In this document: one piece after another, positions 24,878 through 35,797 of the stretch
How the letters are laid out: the number at the start of each line of letters is the position of its first letter
Position numbering within the stretch: the first letter of the stretch is position 1
Origin: an uncultured Eubacteriales bacterium
GTDB lineage: Bacteria; Bacillota; Clostridia; Oscillospirales; Acutalibacteraceae
Reading direction: 5' to 3'
DNA length: 64,000 nt
NCBI GenBank assembly: GCA_900315785.1
Contig: ONAL01000005.1
Coordinates: 1 to 64,000, forward strand
Made by a program: the position numbers and the translations under genes
Notes under the pieces: model-generated
The model's database searches: none
What the model saw: only the letters and a program-made list of their open reading frames with translations
What the model was told of the DNA's origin: nothing

Positions 24878-26908
24878 ATGAAGACAGATTTTGATTTTAT
24901 TAGGGACAAGTTTGAAAACAGCGGCGTTAATGCTCCCGAAGACCTGGACAAGGCGTTTGCGCTCGAGAAAATCGCGGATATTACACCCGAAAAGCCGAAG
25001 CGCAGAACGACTGTCAAAGGACTTTCTCTCGCGGCTGCCGTCGCACTTGTCACCGTTACGGCGTTCGGCGTTACGAGCCTGTTCTCAAAGGCTCCCGCAG
25101 ACAATAACTCCCCGATTATCTCGGGCAAGGCGAGCCTGAGCCGCTTCAACAGTAAGAGCGAGATAAAAACCGCTCTCAAGAAGATTTTCAAGGAAACGGA
25201 AAAACGCAATTCCTATAACGATATCGGCGTGCTTGAGTCCGCGGAAACGGATATGAACTATGCGGGAGATTCCGCCGCGGGCGGAAATCCTTTTTCATCC
25301 TACGCAGCCCCAAACAGCGTAAAAACATCATCCGCGCTCCACAACACCACCTACGTTCAGGAAACAGGCGTTGACGAGGCGGACACGGTCAAGACCGACG
25401 GCACATACATCTACTACCTTGCCGATAACAAAATAAATGTTTTCACAACCGAGGGCAAGGATTCAAAGCAGATTTCGAGCATCTCTCTTGACTCCAAAAG
25501 GAAGAACTCAGGTAAATACTGCTCCGACTTCTACCTATATGAAAACAAGCTTGTTGCCGTCGAGAATGTCTGGAACTACTCGAGCCAGAGCCAGAGCAAG
25601 ACGATGATTGACGTTTACGACATCTCGGACGTCAAAAACGCCAGACACACCGACAGCTTCACCCAGAGCGGATACTGCTGCTCAACCAGAATGATTGACG
25701 ACAAGGTCTACGTCGTATCGACCTTTGGCGCGACAAAGGATTATGAATTTCCCGTTTGCGGCAACACCTACAAGACCGCGACTCCCGACGAAATCCCCGC
25801 GAACGACATCTACTGCGTAGAGAACCCGTCGTCGTCGAACTTCCTCGTAGTCAGCGAAATCGACACGTCAAAGTCCGAGAAGAACACCAAGACAAAGGCG
25901 ATTCTCGGCTCGGCGGACGAGATTTACTGCAACACCGAGCACCTTTTTGTGACCGCTCAGCAGTACACCTATCCCGAAAAAACCGCTACTGAGGACCAGG
26001 TTATCCGCAACTTCTTCTATATGCCGACGGTTACGTCGACTCAGATTGTCAAGGTCGACCTTCTCAACGACCTCGATTTCACCGCTTCGGCAAAGGTTCC
26101 GGGACATATCGACAACCAGTACGCGCTTGACGAGAAGGACGGCAACCTCAGAGTCGCGACCACAACCAACCGCGACAACGACGGCAACTATATCCAGTCG
26201 AACAGCCTCTATATTCTCGACAGTGAGCTGAACCAGCTCGGCAAGGTCACAGGCTTTGCCGAAAACGAAAGCATCAAGGCTGTACGCTACATCGGTGACA
26301 CCGCCTATGTAATCACATATGAGGAGACCGACCCGCTCTTTGTCATCGACACAAAGGACGTCAAAAATCCCAAAATTCTCGGAGAGGTCAAAATCAGCGG
26401 CTTCTCAACTATGCTTGTGCCCGTTGACGAGAACACTCTGCTCGGCATCGGTTATCACACCGAGGACGAGGACTACACCGACCTCGAGGTTCAGGAAGGC
26501 ATCAAGCTTGCGCTCTTCGACGTAAGCGACAAGTCAAACCCCAAGGTTCTTGATGAGATTGTTTTCAAGGGCTGCGATTCTCCCGTTCAGTACAACCCCA
26601 AGGCGCTCGTCGTAAATTATGAGAGAAACGACTACGCTATTCCCTACACATACTACGATTACGACGAGAAAACGGACGAGGACAAGAGCGAAGCGGGCTC
26701 GATTAACTTTAAGGTTGAGAACGGCAAGCTCAAGCTCGTTGACAAGTACGTTTCCGACAGATTTGCCGACGACGGCGACACTTACTCAGACCTTGAGCGC
26801 TGCGTATATGTAGGAGATTACATCTATATGCTCGGCTCGGGTTACAGCTACTCGGACGACGCCGAGGACGGTCCTTCAGCCATGATTGACGCGGTAAAAT
26901 ACAAGTAA
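24878..26908 (+). CDS. Membrane-anchored beta-propeller protein, probable sigma-factor partner
   Basis: This 676-residue protein has a 40-residue cytoplasmic N terminus, basic KPKRR at 39-43, one membrane helix (about 49-68) and a large outside domain. The outside part matches the secreted C-terminal beta-propeller family (PF09826 type), with the characteristic ETGVDEADTVKTDGTYIYYL region near 165-185. Because it directly follows an ECF sigma gene, the cytoplasmic segment may bind the sigma factor and the propeller may sense an outside signal; this is inference. No obvious intrinsic terminator follows. Confidence 0.82.
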   Translation: MKTDFDFIRDKFENSGVNAPEDLDKAFALEKIADITPEKPKRRTTVKGLSLAAAVALVTVTAFGVTSLFSKAPADNNSPIISGKASLSRFNSKSEIKTALKKIFKETEKRNSYNDIGVLESAETDMNYAGDSAAGGNPFSSYAAPNSVKTSSALHNTTYVQETGVDEADTVKTDGTYIYYLADNKINVFTTEGKDSKQISSISLDSKRKNSGKYCSDFYLYENKLVAVENVWNYSSQSQSKTMIDVYDISDVKNARHTDSFTQSGYCCSTRMIDDKVYVVSTFGATKDYEFPVCGNTYKTATPDEIPANDIYCVENPSSSNFLVVSEIDTSKSEKNTKTKAILGSADEIYCNTEHLFVTAQQYTYPEKTATEDQVIRNFFYMPTVTSTQIVKVDLLNDLDFTASAKVPGHIDNQYALDEKDGNLRVATTTNRDNDGNYIQSNSLYILDSELNQLGKVTGFAENESIKAVRYIGDTAYVITYEETDPLFVIDTKDVKNPKILGEVKISGFSTMLVPVDENTLLGIGYHTEDEDYTDLEVQEGIKLALFDVSDKSNPKVLDEIVFKGCDSPVQYNPKALVVNYERNDYAIPYTYYDYDEKTDEDKSEAGSINFKVENGKLKLVDKYVSDRFADDGDTYSDLERCVYVGDYIYMLGSGYSYSDDAEDGPSAMIDAVKYK

Positions 26909-26999
26909 TACCGCAATAATAATTCTTAATAGTAAATAAAACTCCCCCTCTGTATGTTACAATATCGTTGATATGGTAATTTTACACTGGGGGGATTTT

Positions 27000-29900
27000 A
27001 TGTCCAACGTAATCAGAATTTTTGTAGAAAAACGTGACGGAATGAACGTAGTCGCAGAGCAGACCAAGTGGGATTTGCGTCACAACCTCGGCATCAGAGC
27101 TATCGAGGATTTACGCTTCGTGAACCGCTATGATATCGAGGGTCTGTCGAAGGAGGACTTCGACAACGCCAAGAATATTATTCTTTCCGAGCCGAATCAG
27201 GATATCATCTATGAGGAGGAGCTTCCCGTTGAGGACGGCTACCGCGTGTTCGCTATGGAGTATCTGCCCGGTCAGTACGACCAGAGAGCCGACTCCGCCG
27301 AGCAGTGCGTTCAGCTTCTCACTCAGGGCGAGAGGTGCAAAATCCTCACGGCGCGAGTTGTCGCCGTAAAGGGTGATATCACCGACGAGGAATTTGAGAA
27401 AATCCAGAACTATCTTATCAACCCTGTCGAGAGTCGACTTGCTTCTCTCAGCAAACCCGAGTCACTCGACCTGCCGATTGAGCAGCCCGACAACGTAAAG
27501 GTTATCGAGGGCTTCACGGTATGGAACGACGACGAAATGGCGGAGTTCTTCTCCTCGATGGGCTTTGCGATGACGCTTTCGGACCTCAAGTTCACACGCG
27601 ACTATTTCCGCGACACCGAGCACCGCGACCCGACGGTAACGGAGCTCCGTGTAATCGACACATACTGGTCTGACCACTGCCGTCACACCACCTTCCTGAC
27701 AAAGCTCAGCAAGGTTGAAATCGAGAACAAAGCGCTCGGTAAGGTTATCGAGGACGCTTTACAGGCATATTACGACACGCGCGACGAGGTTTACGGCAAG
27801 GACACAAACCGCAACGTAAGCCTTATGGATATGGCGCTTATCGGAATGAAGGCGCTCAAGAAGCGCGGACTTATTCCCGACCTTGACGAGAGCGAGGAAA
27901 TCAACGCCTGCTCCATCGAGGTTCCCGTCACAATCGACGGCAAAACCGAAAAGTGGCTCGTTCAGTTCAAGAACGAAACCCACAACCATCCCACCGAAAT
28001 CGAACCCTTCGGCGGCGCGGCTACCTGTCTCGGCGGCGCAATCCGCGACCCGCTCTCAGGCAGAGCCTACATCTATCAGGCTATGCGTGTGACAGGCTCG
28101 GGCGACCCGACAATCCCCTTCAAGGATACTCTCGAGGGCAAGCTCCCCAGCCGTAAAATCACCACAGGCGCGGCTCAGGGTTATTCCTCATACGGCAACC
28201 AGATTGGTCTCGCGACAGGTCAGGTAGTCGAGCTCTACGACAAGGGATATGTGGCAAAGAGAATGGAAATCGGCGCGGTTATCGGCGCTTCTCCCAAGGA
28301 GAACGTCATCCGTGAGGTTCCCGCTCCCGACGATGTAATCGTGCTTCTCGGCGGACGTACAGGACGCGACGGCTGCGGCGGCGCTACAGGTTCCTCAAAG
28401 GCTCACACACTCAGCTCCATCGAAACCTGCGGAGCCGAGGTTCAGAAGGGTAATCCCCCGACAGAGCGAAAGATTCAGCGTCTCTTCCGCAATCCCGAGG
28501 TTGCAAAGATGATTAAGCGCTGCAACGACTTCGGCGCGGGCGGCGTTTGCGTAGCTATCGGCGAGCTCGCCGACGGTCTGACCGTAAACCTCGACAAGGT
28601 TACCAAGAAGTACGAGGGTCTCGACGGCACAGAGCTCGCAATCTCCGAATCCCAGGAGCGTATGGCGGTTGTGCTCGACAAGAGCGACGTTGACCGCTTC
28701 ATCGCGCTTTCCGAAACCGAAAACCTCGAGGCGACGGCTGTAGCTGTCGTTACCGAGAGTCCCCGCCTGACAATGAACTGGCGCGGCAACACTATCGTAG
28801 ATTTATCACGTGAATTTTTGAATACAAACGGCGTTACTCAGGTGTCCGAGGCGTTCATCACCGCTCCCGACGCCGATAACTGCTACAGAACCTCCTGTCC
28901 CGAGTGCCTCAAGGGCTTATCGACAGCCGAGGCAGTCAAGAAGAATATGGCTCGCCTTGAGGTTTGCTCACAGATTGGTCTGAGCGAACGCTTTGACGCA
29001 AGTATCGGAGCAGGCACGGTTATTATGCCGTTCGGCGGCAAAACCCAGCTCACTCCCCAGGAAGCTATGGCGGCAAAGATTCCGCTCCTCAAGGGCGAAA
29101 CCGACGACGCTACCGCAATGAGCTACGGCTTTATCCCCGGGGTTTCACGCTGGAGCCCGTTCCACGGCTCCGCTTACGCGGTCGTTGAGAGCCTTTCAAA
29201 GCTCCTCGCAATCGGCGCTTATCCGCTGAAGGCAAGGCTCACCTTCCAGGAGTATTTCGAGAGACTTATGGACAAACCCGAGCGTTGGGGCAAGCCCGCG
29301 GCGGCTCTGCTCGGCGCTATGGAAGCTCAGCTTCAGCTCGGAATCCCCTCAATCGGCGGTAAGGACAGTATGAGCGGAACCTTTGAGACTATCGACGTTC
29401 CCCCCACTCTCGTATCCTTTGCCGTTGCTATGACAAAGGCGAGCAAGACGATTTCGTCCGAATTCAAGAAGGCTGGCTCCAAGGTTTACTATGTTCCCGT
29501 TCCCGAGGACAAGGAAACCCTTATGCCCAAGTGGGAAGAGCTCAAGAAGATGTACAACGCGGTTTACGCGCTTATGGACGAGGGCAAGGTTCTCTCGGCT
29601 TCCGTAGTCAAGGAAGGCGGCGCTGTCGCCGGCGTGTGCAAGGCTTGCTTCGGTAATATGCTCGGCTTCAAATTTGAGAAGGAACTCAGCTTCGACGAGC
29701 TTTTCGCTCCGCTTTCGGGCTCGCTCATTATCGAGAGCGAAGAGGCTCCCGAGGGCGTAACAAGCTATCTGCTCGGCGAGGTATGCGACAATGAAGAAAT
29801 CGAAATCAACTCTGAAAAAATTGCGCTCAGTGAGATCATCGCTGAGTGGACTCAGCCGCTTGAAAAGGTATTCCCGACGCAGGCGCAGTGCCCGAAAATG

Positions 29901-30758
29901 GAACAGTCTGTCCCGCTCTATACTGAAAGGAATAATGGCTCGCCTGTAATCAAGACGGCTAAGCCCAAGGTATTTATCCCCGTATTCCCGGGTACGAACT
30001 GCGAGGTTGACACGGCGAGAGCCTTTGAAAAGGCAGGAGCCGAGGCTCAGCTTCTCATCGTCAAGAACCTCAAGCCCACCGACATCGAGGACACAATCTC
30101 CAAGATGGTTGAGCTCATCAACGACAGCCAGATGGTAATGTTCCCGGGCGGCTTCTCGGGCGGCGACGAACCCGACGGTTCGGGTAAGTTCATCGCGACG
30201 ACCTTCCGCAACCCCAGAGTTAAGGAAGCAATCGAGAAGCTTCTGAACACACGCGACGGTCTTATGCTCGGTATCTGCAACGGCTTCCAGGCGCTCATCA
30301 AGCTCGGTCTCGTTCCCTACGGCGAAATCCGTGATATCAAGCCCACCGACCCGACTCTGACCTTCAACACTATCGGACGTCATATCTCACATATGGCTTA
30401 CACGAGAGTTACCTCGGTCAAGTCTCCGTGGTTCTCGGGCGTAAACGCAGGCGATGTGTTCGCTGTTCCCGTATCTCACGGCGAAGGCCGCTTTATGGCT
30501 GACAGCGAGACGGTTAAGCGTCTCATCGAGAACGGTCAGATTGCTACTCAGTACGTAGACCTCGGCGGTAATCCGAGCGACAGCATTGAGTTCAATGTAA
30601 ACGGCTCCGTATGCGCGATTGAGGGTATCACAAGCCCCGACGGACGAATCCTCGGCAAGATGGGTCACTCCGAAAGAAAGGGCGAAAGCCTCTACAAGAA
30701 CGTTCCGTTCGCAAAGGATCAGCTTATCTTTGAGAGCGGCGTTAAATACTTTAAGTAA
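27000..30758 (+). CDS. purL: Phosphoribosylformylglycinamidine synthase, fused PurL-PurQ
   Basis: This enzyme catalyses the fourth step of purine synthesis, FGAR to FGAM, using ATP and glutamine. The 1252-residue chain is the long fused form. Synthetase motifs include NHPTEIEPFGGAATCLGG and the second AIR-synthase half with SIGGKDSMSG. The C-terminal glutaminase has VFPGTNCEVD, the nucleophile Cys1093 in GICNGFQ, and His1160/Glu1162 in SHGEG. ATG 27000 is preceded by GGGGGA; an ATG at 26973 has no site. It appears to be monocistronic and ends at a strong terminator. Confidence 0.96.
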   Translation: MSNVIRIFVEKRDGMNVVAEQTKWDLRHNLGIRAIEDLRFVNRYDIEGLSKEDFDNAKNIILSEPNQDIIYEEELPVEDGYRVFAMEYLPGQYDQRADSAEQCVQLLTQGERCKILTARVVAVKGDITDEEFEKIQNYLINPVESRLASLSKPESLDLPIEQPDNVKVIEGFTVWNDDEMAEFFSSMGFAMTLSDLKFTRDYFRDTEHRDPTVTELRVIDTYWSDHCRHTTFLTKLSKVEIENKALGKVIEDALQAYYDTRDEVYGKDTNRNVSLMDMALIGMKALKKRGLIPDLDESEEINACSIEVPVTIDGKTEKWLVQFKNETHNHPTEIEPFGGAATCLGGAIRDPLSGRAYIYQAMRVTGSGDPTIPFKDTLEGKLPSRKITTGAAQGYSSYGNQIGLATGQVVELYDKGYVAKRMEIGAVIGASPKENVIREVPAPDDVIVLLGGRTGRDGCGGATGSSKAHTLSSIETCGAEVQKGNPPTERKIQRLFRNPEVAKMIKRCNDFGAGGVCVAIGELADGLTVNLDKVTKKYEGLDGTELAISESQERMAVVLDKSDVDRFIALSETENLEATAVAVVTESPRLTMNWRGNTIVDLSREFLNTNGVTQVSEAFITAPDADNCYRTSCPECLKGLSTAEAVKKNMARLEVCSQIGLSERFDASIGAGTVIMPFGGKTQLTPQEAMAAKIPLLKGETDDATAMSYGFIPGVSRWSPFHGSAYAVVESLSKLLAIGAYPLKARLTFQEYFERLMDKPERWGKPAAALLGAMEAQLQLGIPSIGGKDSMSGTFETIDVPPTLVSFAVAMTKASKTISSEFKKAGSKVYYVPVPEDKETLMPKWEELKKMYNAVYALMDEGKVLSASVVKEGGAVAGVCKACFGNMLGFKFEKELSFDELFAPLSGSLIIESEEAPEGVTSYLLGEVCDNEEIEINSEKIALSEIIAEWTQPLEKVFPTQAQCPKMEQSVPLYTERNNGSPVIKTAKPKVFIPVFPGTNCEVDTARAFEKAGAEAQLLIVKNLKPTDIEDTISKMVELINDSQMVMFPGGFSGGDEPDGSGKFIATTFRNPRVKEAIEKLLNTRDGLMLGICNGFQALIKLGLVPYGEIRDIKPTDPTLTFNTIGRHISHMAYTRVTSVKSPWFSGVNAGDVFAVPVSHGEGRFMADSETVKRLIENGQIATQYVDLGGNPSDSIEFNVNGSVCAIEGITSPDGRILGKMGHSERKGESLYKNVPFAKDQLIFESGVKYFK

Positions 30759-30772
30759 TAAGCATAAAATAT

Positions 30773-30802
30773 GGGCTGTCACCGCGGTGACAGCCCGTTT
30801 TT
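30773..30802. terminator. Terminator after purL
   Basis: An 11-bp stem GGGCTGTCACC/GGTGACAGCCC (30773-30796) is followed by GTTTTT. It can also act on the convergent transcript ending at 30814. Confidence 0.87.
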
Positions 30803-30813
30803 ATCGCAAAGTA

Positions 30814-31236
30814 TTATGCTCTTACAAGCTTGTACATAAGAAGCTGTAATCTTCCGTCGTCGAGAACCTCAATAGTTTCCCACGACGACACTTCCTCGTC
30901 GAAAATCTCAAGCTTTGCGCCTGTGTTGTAGGTGAAAACGCCGTTCTCCTCTTTCCACTCGTGCTCCTCAAGGAGAAACTTATTATCACCGTAGAGCTTC
31001 ATTTCGCCCGAAGCGACAATCTCGTCAACCTCTTCCTTGGAGATATCCTCGGGGATATCCATAACAATTCTGAGCGTACCGTCCTCGCCGAAGTTGTGAA
31101 TCAGCGAAAGTGACTGAGCGTCCGACGGGTCGGTCTCGGGGTCAGCGAGAATGTCCGCCGCCTTGACCCACTTCTCGTTAAAATCCTCATCCAACTGTAA
31201 TAATTCGTCAATTTTCCAGCTTCCGATAATACTCAT
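30814..31236 (-). CDS. Uncharacterised acidic 140-residue protein
   Basis: No family is recognised with confidence. The protein is soluble, acidic and without a signal peptide. It begins SIIGSWKI, and the later pattern (DGTLRIVMD, KFLLEEHEWKEENGVFTYN, DGRLQLLMYKLV) suggests alternating beta strands like a small lipocalin-type barrel. It starts 11 bases after the lipoprotein gene at 31248 and probably shares its transcript. GGAGGAC-like sequence precedes ATG 31236. Confidence 0.7.
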   Translation of the reverse strand: MSIIGSWKIDELLQLDEDFNEKWVKAADILADPETDPSDAQSLSLIHNFGEDGTLRIVMDIPEDISKEEVDEIVASGEMKLYGDNKFLLEEHEWKEENGVFTYNTGAKLEIFDEEVSSWETIEVLDDGRLQLLMYKLVRA

Positions 31237-31247
31237 AGAGTCCTCCT

Positions 31248-31700
31248 TTATTTTTCGATTGTCACCTTATCCTTAGGTACGAAAATCGTGTGCGCGTCTG
31301 ACGCGCTGGTTTTTCTTACAGCTCCGACAATAGTAACCTTGGCACCGTTCTCGGGATAATCGTCGGGGAATACACCGTCGACAACCTCATAAGCAATACC
31401 AACGCTCGAGCCGTTTTCGCCTGAAGCGAGAATAGAGCAGTGAGAACCTCTGTACTCACTTGTTCCCGTAATCTGAACAGCCTCGTTGTTATAGTCGCCG
31501 TTCTGAACACCTGTAATCAAATTCTGCATAGCCTCGGAGTCATTGAAACCAACCGTAATTTTAGGTGTTTTATAATCCACGGGAGTTGTATCAACCACAA
31601 ACTCCTCTTTCTTTTCACCTGCGCAGCTGCAGGATACAAACGCTGTCATAGCAACCGCCAGAACAGCAACAAGGGCAATAATCTTGCCAAATTTTCTCAT
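31248..31700 (-). CDS. Small lipoprotein with probable OB-fold domain
   Basis: This 150-residue protein has a lipoprotein signal peptide with the cysteine near residue 24 (AFVSCSC). The mature part, with a hydrophobic alternation and a KVTIVGAVRK strand followed by HTIFV, resembles the small OB-fold (tRNA_anti-like) lipoproteins of Firmicutes; this is a fold-level guess. ATG 31700 has GGAGTG upstream; an in-frame ATG at 31808 lacks a site. It is probably anchored on the outer membrane face. It precedes the gene at 30814 in one transcript. Confidence 0.72.
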   Translation of the reverse strand: MRKFGKIIALVAVLAVAMTAFVSCSCAGEKKEEFVVDTTPVDYKTPKITVGFNDSEAMQNLITGVQNGDYNNEAVQITGTSEYRGSHCSILASGENGSSVGIAYEVVDGVFPDDYPENGAKVTIVGAVRKTSASDAHTIFVPKDKVTIEK

Positions 31701-31802
31701 TGTTTTCACTCCAATCGTTATTCCCAAAAAGGGGTACAAAGTTATTATATCAAAAATAGATATTTTTTCAACCTGTTTGATGATTTTTTTGCATAATTTA
31801 CC

Positions 31803-31834
31803 AAACAAAAGGACCGACTCCGAGGAGTCGGTCC
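31803..31834 (-). terminator. Terminator of the opp operon
   Basis: A perfect 10-bp stem GGACCGACTC/GAGTCGGTCC (31811-31834) is followed on the minus strand by TTTTGTTTGG, just after the oppA stop codon. Confidence 0.87.
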
Positions 31835-31856
31835 GTGTTGTATATGCGTTTTGGGA

Positions 31857-33692
31857 TTAGCCCTCAACTGTGCAGTACATGAAGTACTTGTAGCCGAGCG
31901 GGTTGGAGAAGAAGCCCTTAACGTTCTTGCTGAGCATGTAAAGATCTGTGTAGTAGTAGATCGGGCAGATGCAGCCTGTGGACATAAGCATATCCTCAGC
32001 GATGTGCATCATAGCGTATCTGTTGTCCTTATCTGTGCAGCTCTTGATTGTGGAAATGAGTACGTCATAGGTCTCTGCCCATGTGCCGTTGTCAACCTTT
32101 ACGTCTGAGCCGTACTTTGTAAGGTCAAGGCTGTAGCCCTTAACGGACTTGTGGTCGCCCTTGCCGAACTGAACGTCGTTGTTACCCGAAGCTGTTGTCC
32201 ACATATCGAGGAAGCAAATAGGATCGTTGTAGTCAGCGAGCCAGCCGTTACGAGCGATAGAATAGTCGCCCTTCTTACGTGTGTTAAGGAATGTGTTCCA
32301 CTCCTGGTTCTCGAGGTTAAGAGTGATACCAACAGCGTCAAGTGCGCTCTGGATGTACTCACCGATAGCCTGATGACCCTCGTTTGTGTTGTAGAGGTAT
32401 GTCATTGAGGGGAAGTCTGTGAACTTCTTGGTCTTTTCGTCATACTTGTAGTACTTCTTGAGTGTCTCAACAGCGGACTCGAAGTTCTTCTCGAGAGCGT
32501 CTGCGGAAGCGTCAAAGTAACCGTCATAGTCGGAGCTGTCGCCTGCGTTCTTGTAGAACTCGGAGCCGTCAGCGTCTGTAAGACCCATAGCTACGAAGGA
32601 GGAAGCGGGGAGCTGTCCGCCCTGAGCAACGTCGTTTACGATGTAGTTACGGTCGAGAAGGAGAGAAACCGCGTTGCGGATTTCAGCCTTGGCAGCCTCA
32701 GCCTCGTCGCCCTTGAGCTTGCTGTCCTTGGGAAGGATATCCTCGTTGATGTTCCAGCAAACGTAGTATGTACCGATCTGACCTACGTTGAAGAACTCGT
32801 CGGGATACTGCTCTTTAAGAGTAGAGATTTCGTTTGTGGGAACGTCGTCGATGAGGAGCCAGTCGCCCTTCTTGAAGTTGGAGAGCATGTTGTTGGCGTC
32901 ATCAGAGAGGTAGAACTTGATTGTTTTCATTGTAACGCTGTCAGCGTCGGGGTGCTTGTCGTTCTTCTTGAGTGTGATAACGCTATTGTGCTTCCAGCCG
33001 TCAAGTGTGTACATACCGTTGGAAACGTATGTCTTGGGATCTGTAGCCCACTTGTCGTCCTTTACTACGTCCTCACGTACGGGGAAGTAGGTCGGGAATG
33101 CGAGAAGCTCGTTCCAGTAAGGAACGTCGTTAGCAAGTGTAACCTCGAGGGTCTTGTCGTCTGTAGCCTTAACGTTGAGCTTAGCGTCCTTGTTTACATA
33201 GTTGCCGTCAGCGTCTGTTTCCCAGATTTTTGCGTAACCGTCAACTACTTCAAACATATAGCCGTAGTCAGCTGCGAGAGCTGTAGAAGCTGCGCGCTGC
33301 CATGCGAACTCGAAGTCGCCTGCCTTTACGTCCTTGCCGTCAGACCACTTAAGGCCGTCACGGAGTGTGTAGGTATAGGTAACTGTGCCGTCGTCGTTTT
33401 TCTTACCTTCTGTGAGCTCTTTTGCTGCGTCTGCAACAATCTGGAGCTTTCCGTCCTTACCCTGTTCCCACTTTGCGAGACCTGAGAAAAGGTGTGTAAG
33501 GAGTGTGGCGCCGTCAACTGCTGAGTTGAGGGCAGGATCAATTGTGTCAGGCTCACTCGCGATAGATACCGAAATCGAGTCAACCGCTGACTTTTTCTCG
33601 TCCTTCTTATCCTTGCTGCCGGAACCGCAGGAAGCCAGGCTTGCTACGAGAGCCACCGCAAGAATAACAGCCAAGATTCTTTTGATTTTCAT
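31857..33692 (-). CDS. oppA: Peptide ABC transporter substrate-binding lipoprotein
   Basis: This 611-residue solute-binding protein (SBP_bac_5 family) has a lipobox ending in LASC and then a Gly/Ser/Lys linker. The N-terminal SEPDTIDPALNSAVDGATLL segment and the DGLKWSDGKDVKAGDFEFAW block are typical of OppA. It should bind oligopeptides outside the cell and hand them to OppBC. It is last in oppBCDFA, separated from oppF by 97 bases holding a strong hairpin. It contains six GATC sites, more than its neighbours. Confidence 0.93.
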   Translation of the reverse strand: MKIKRILAVILAVALVASLASCGSGSKDKKDEKKSAVDSISVSIASEPDTIDPALNSAVDGATLLTHLFSGLAKWEQGKDGKLQIVADAAKELTEGKKNDDGTVTYTYTLRDGLKWSDGKDVKAGDFEFAWQRAASTALAADYGYMFEVVDGYAKIWETDADGNYVNKDAKLNVKATDDKTLEVTLANDVPYWNELLAFPTYFPVREDVVKDDKWATDPKTYVSNGMYTLDGWKHNSVITLKKNDKHPDADSVTMKTIKFYLSDDANNMLSNFKKGDWLLIDDVPTNEISTLKEQYPDEFFNVGQIGTYYVCWNINEDILPKDSKLKGDEAEAAKAEIRNAVSLLLDRNYIVNDVAQGGQLPASSFVAMGLTDADGSEFYKNAGDSSDYDGYFDASADALEKNFESAVETLKKYYKYDEKTKKFTDFPSMTYLYNTNEGHQAIGEYIQSALDAVGITLNLENQEWNTFLNTRKKGDYSIARNGWLADYNDPICFLDMWTTASGNNDVQFGKGDHKSVKGYSLDLTKYGSDVKVDNGTWAETYDVLISTIKSCTDKDNRYAMMHIAEDMLMSTGCICPIYYYTDLYMLSKNVKGFFSNPLGYKYFMYCTVEG

Positions 33693-33735
33693 TTTCTTCC
33701 ATCCTTTCTTTTTAAAGAAAAAGTATTATCTTCAG

Positions 33736-33759
33736 GTCAGGCGCTTCTCCACGCCTGAC
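33736..33759 (-). promoter_or_regulatory. Intercistronic hairpin between oppF and oppA
   Basis: A perfect 8-bp stem GTCAGGCG/CGCCTGAC (33736-33743, 33752-33759) is not followed by a T-run, so it is more likely an RNA processing or stabilising structure than a terminator. It may allow more OppA than ATPase to be made. Confidence 0.55.
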
Positions 33760-33789
33760 TTGTTTTACCAAATAAACTTAACCGAATGG

Positions 33790-34762
33790 TTAATTGATTT
33801 CCGCCACACGGTGGCAGGCTACGAAGTGACCCTTGCTGACCTCGTTGAACTCGGGCATACACTCAGCGCACTTATCAGTGGCGTAGCGGCACCTTGTTCT
33901 GAACGGACATCCGCTCGGAGCGTTCAGCGGGCTAGGGATATCGCCCGTGAGTACAATTCGCTTGTTCGCTCTGGCGACCTTCGGGTCGGGAACGGGAACC
34001 GCCGAGAGCAGCGACTGTGAATACGGGTGAAGCGGACGGTTGTAGATTTCGTCAGCGTCCGCAAGCTCTACCATCTTGCCGAGGTACATAACCGCGATTC
34101 TGTCGGAGATGTGACGAACGACGAGAAGGTCGTGAGCGATAAACAGGTATGTGAGACCGAGCTTTTCCTGAAGCTCGTCAAACATATTGATAACCTGTGC
34201 CTGAATACTGACGTCGAGCGCCGAAACGGGCTCGTCGCAGACAATAAAGTCGGGGTTAACTGCAAGTGACCTCGCGATACCGATTCTCTGGCGCTGACCG
34301 CCCGAGAACTCGTGCGCGTAACGCGCCGCGTGCTCACTGTTGAGTCCTACATAATCCATAAGTTCGAGGATGCGCTCCATACGCTCCTTCTTGTTGCTTA
34401 CGAGCTTGTGAACGTCGAGAGGCTCGCCGATGATATCGGAAACCGTCATTCTCGGGTTAAGAGATGAATACGGGTCCTGGAATACCATTGTTGCCTTTTT
34501 GCGGAATTCCTTGATGTCTCTTTTGGTCTTAATCTGTTTGCCGTCGTACCAGATTTCGCCGCCCGTAGGCTTGTACAGGTGGAGAAGCGTACGTCCGACC
34601 GTGGTTTTGCCGCAGCCCGACTCGCCGACCAGACCCAAGGTCTCGCCCTTCTTAATCGAGAACGACACGTCGTCAACCGCCTTGAGCGGCTTTGTGCGGA
34701 ACATTCCCGTGCTGATGTCAAAGTATTCCTTAAGGTGCTTTACCTCAATCAGCGTTTTCTTA

Positions 34763-34770
<8 letters not shown>
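33790..34770 (-). CDS. oppF: Peptide ABC transporter ATPase
   Basis: This 326-residue ATPase has Walker [10 protein letters not shown], the signature [15 protein letters not shown], Walker B DFIVCDEP and the C-terminal oligopeptide/dipeptide ABC extension with a CPFRTRC cysteine motif. The start chosen is GTG 34770, because AAGGCGGTGA lies 7 bases before it; the ATG at 34776 is too close to that site. It begins inside the last codons of oppD, so translation is coupled. Confidence 0.94.
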
Positions 34771-35782
<1,012 letters not shown>

Positions 35783-35797
35783 ACGCTTAACCCCCTA

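Noticed and set aside
29349..30383. 344-codon open frame opposite purL
   Set aside because: Antisense shadow of the conserved PurL coding sequence; no motif or start signal.
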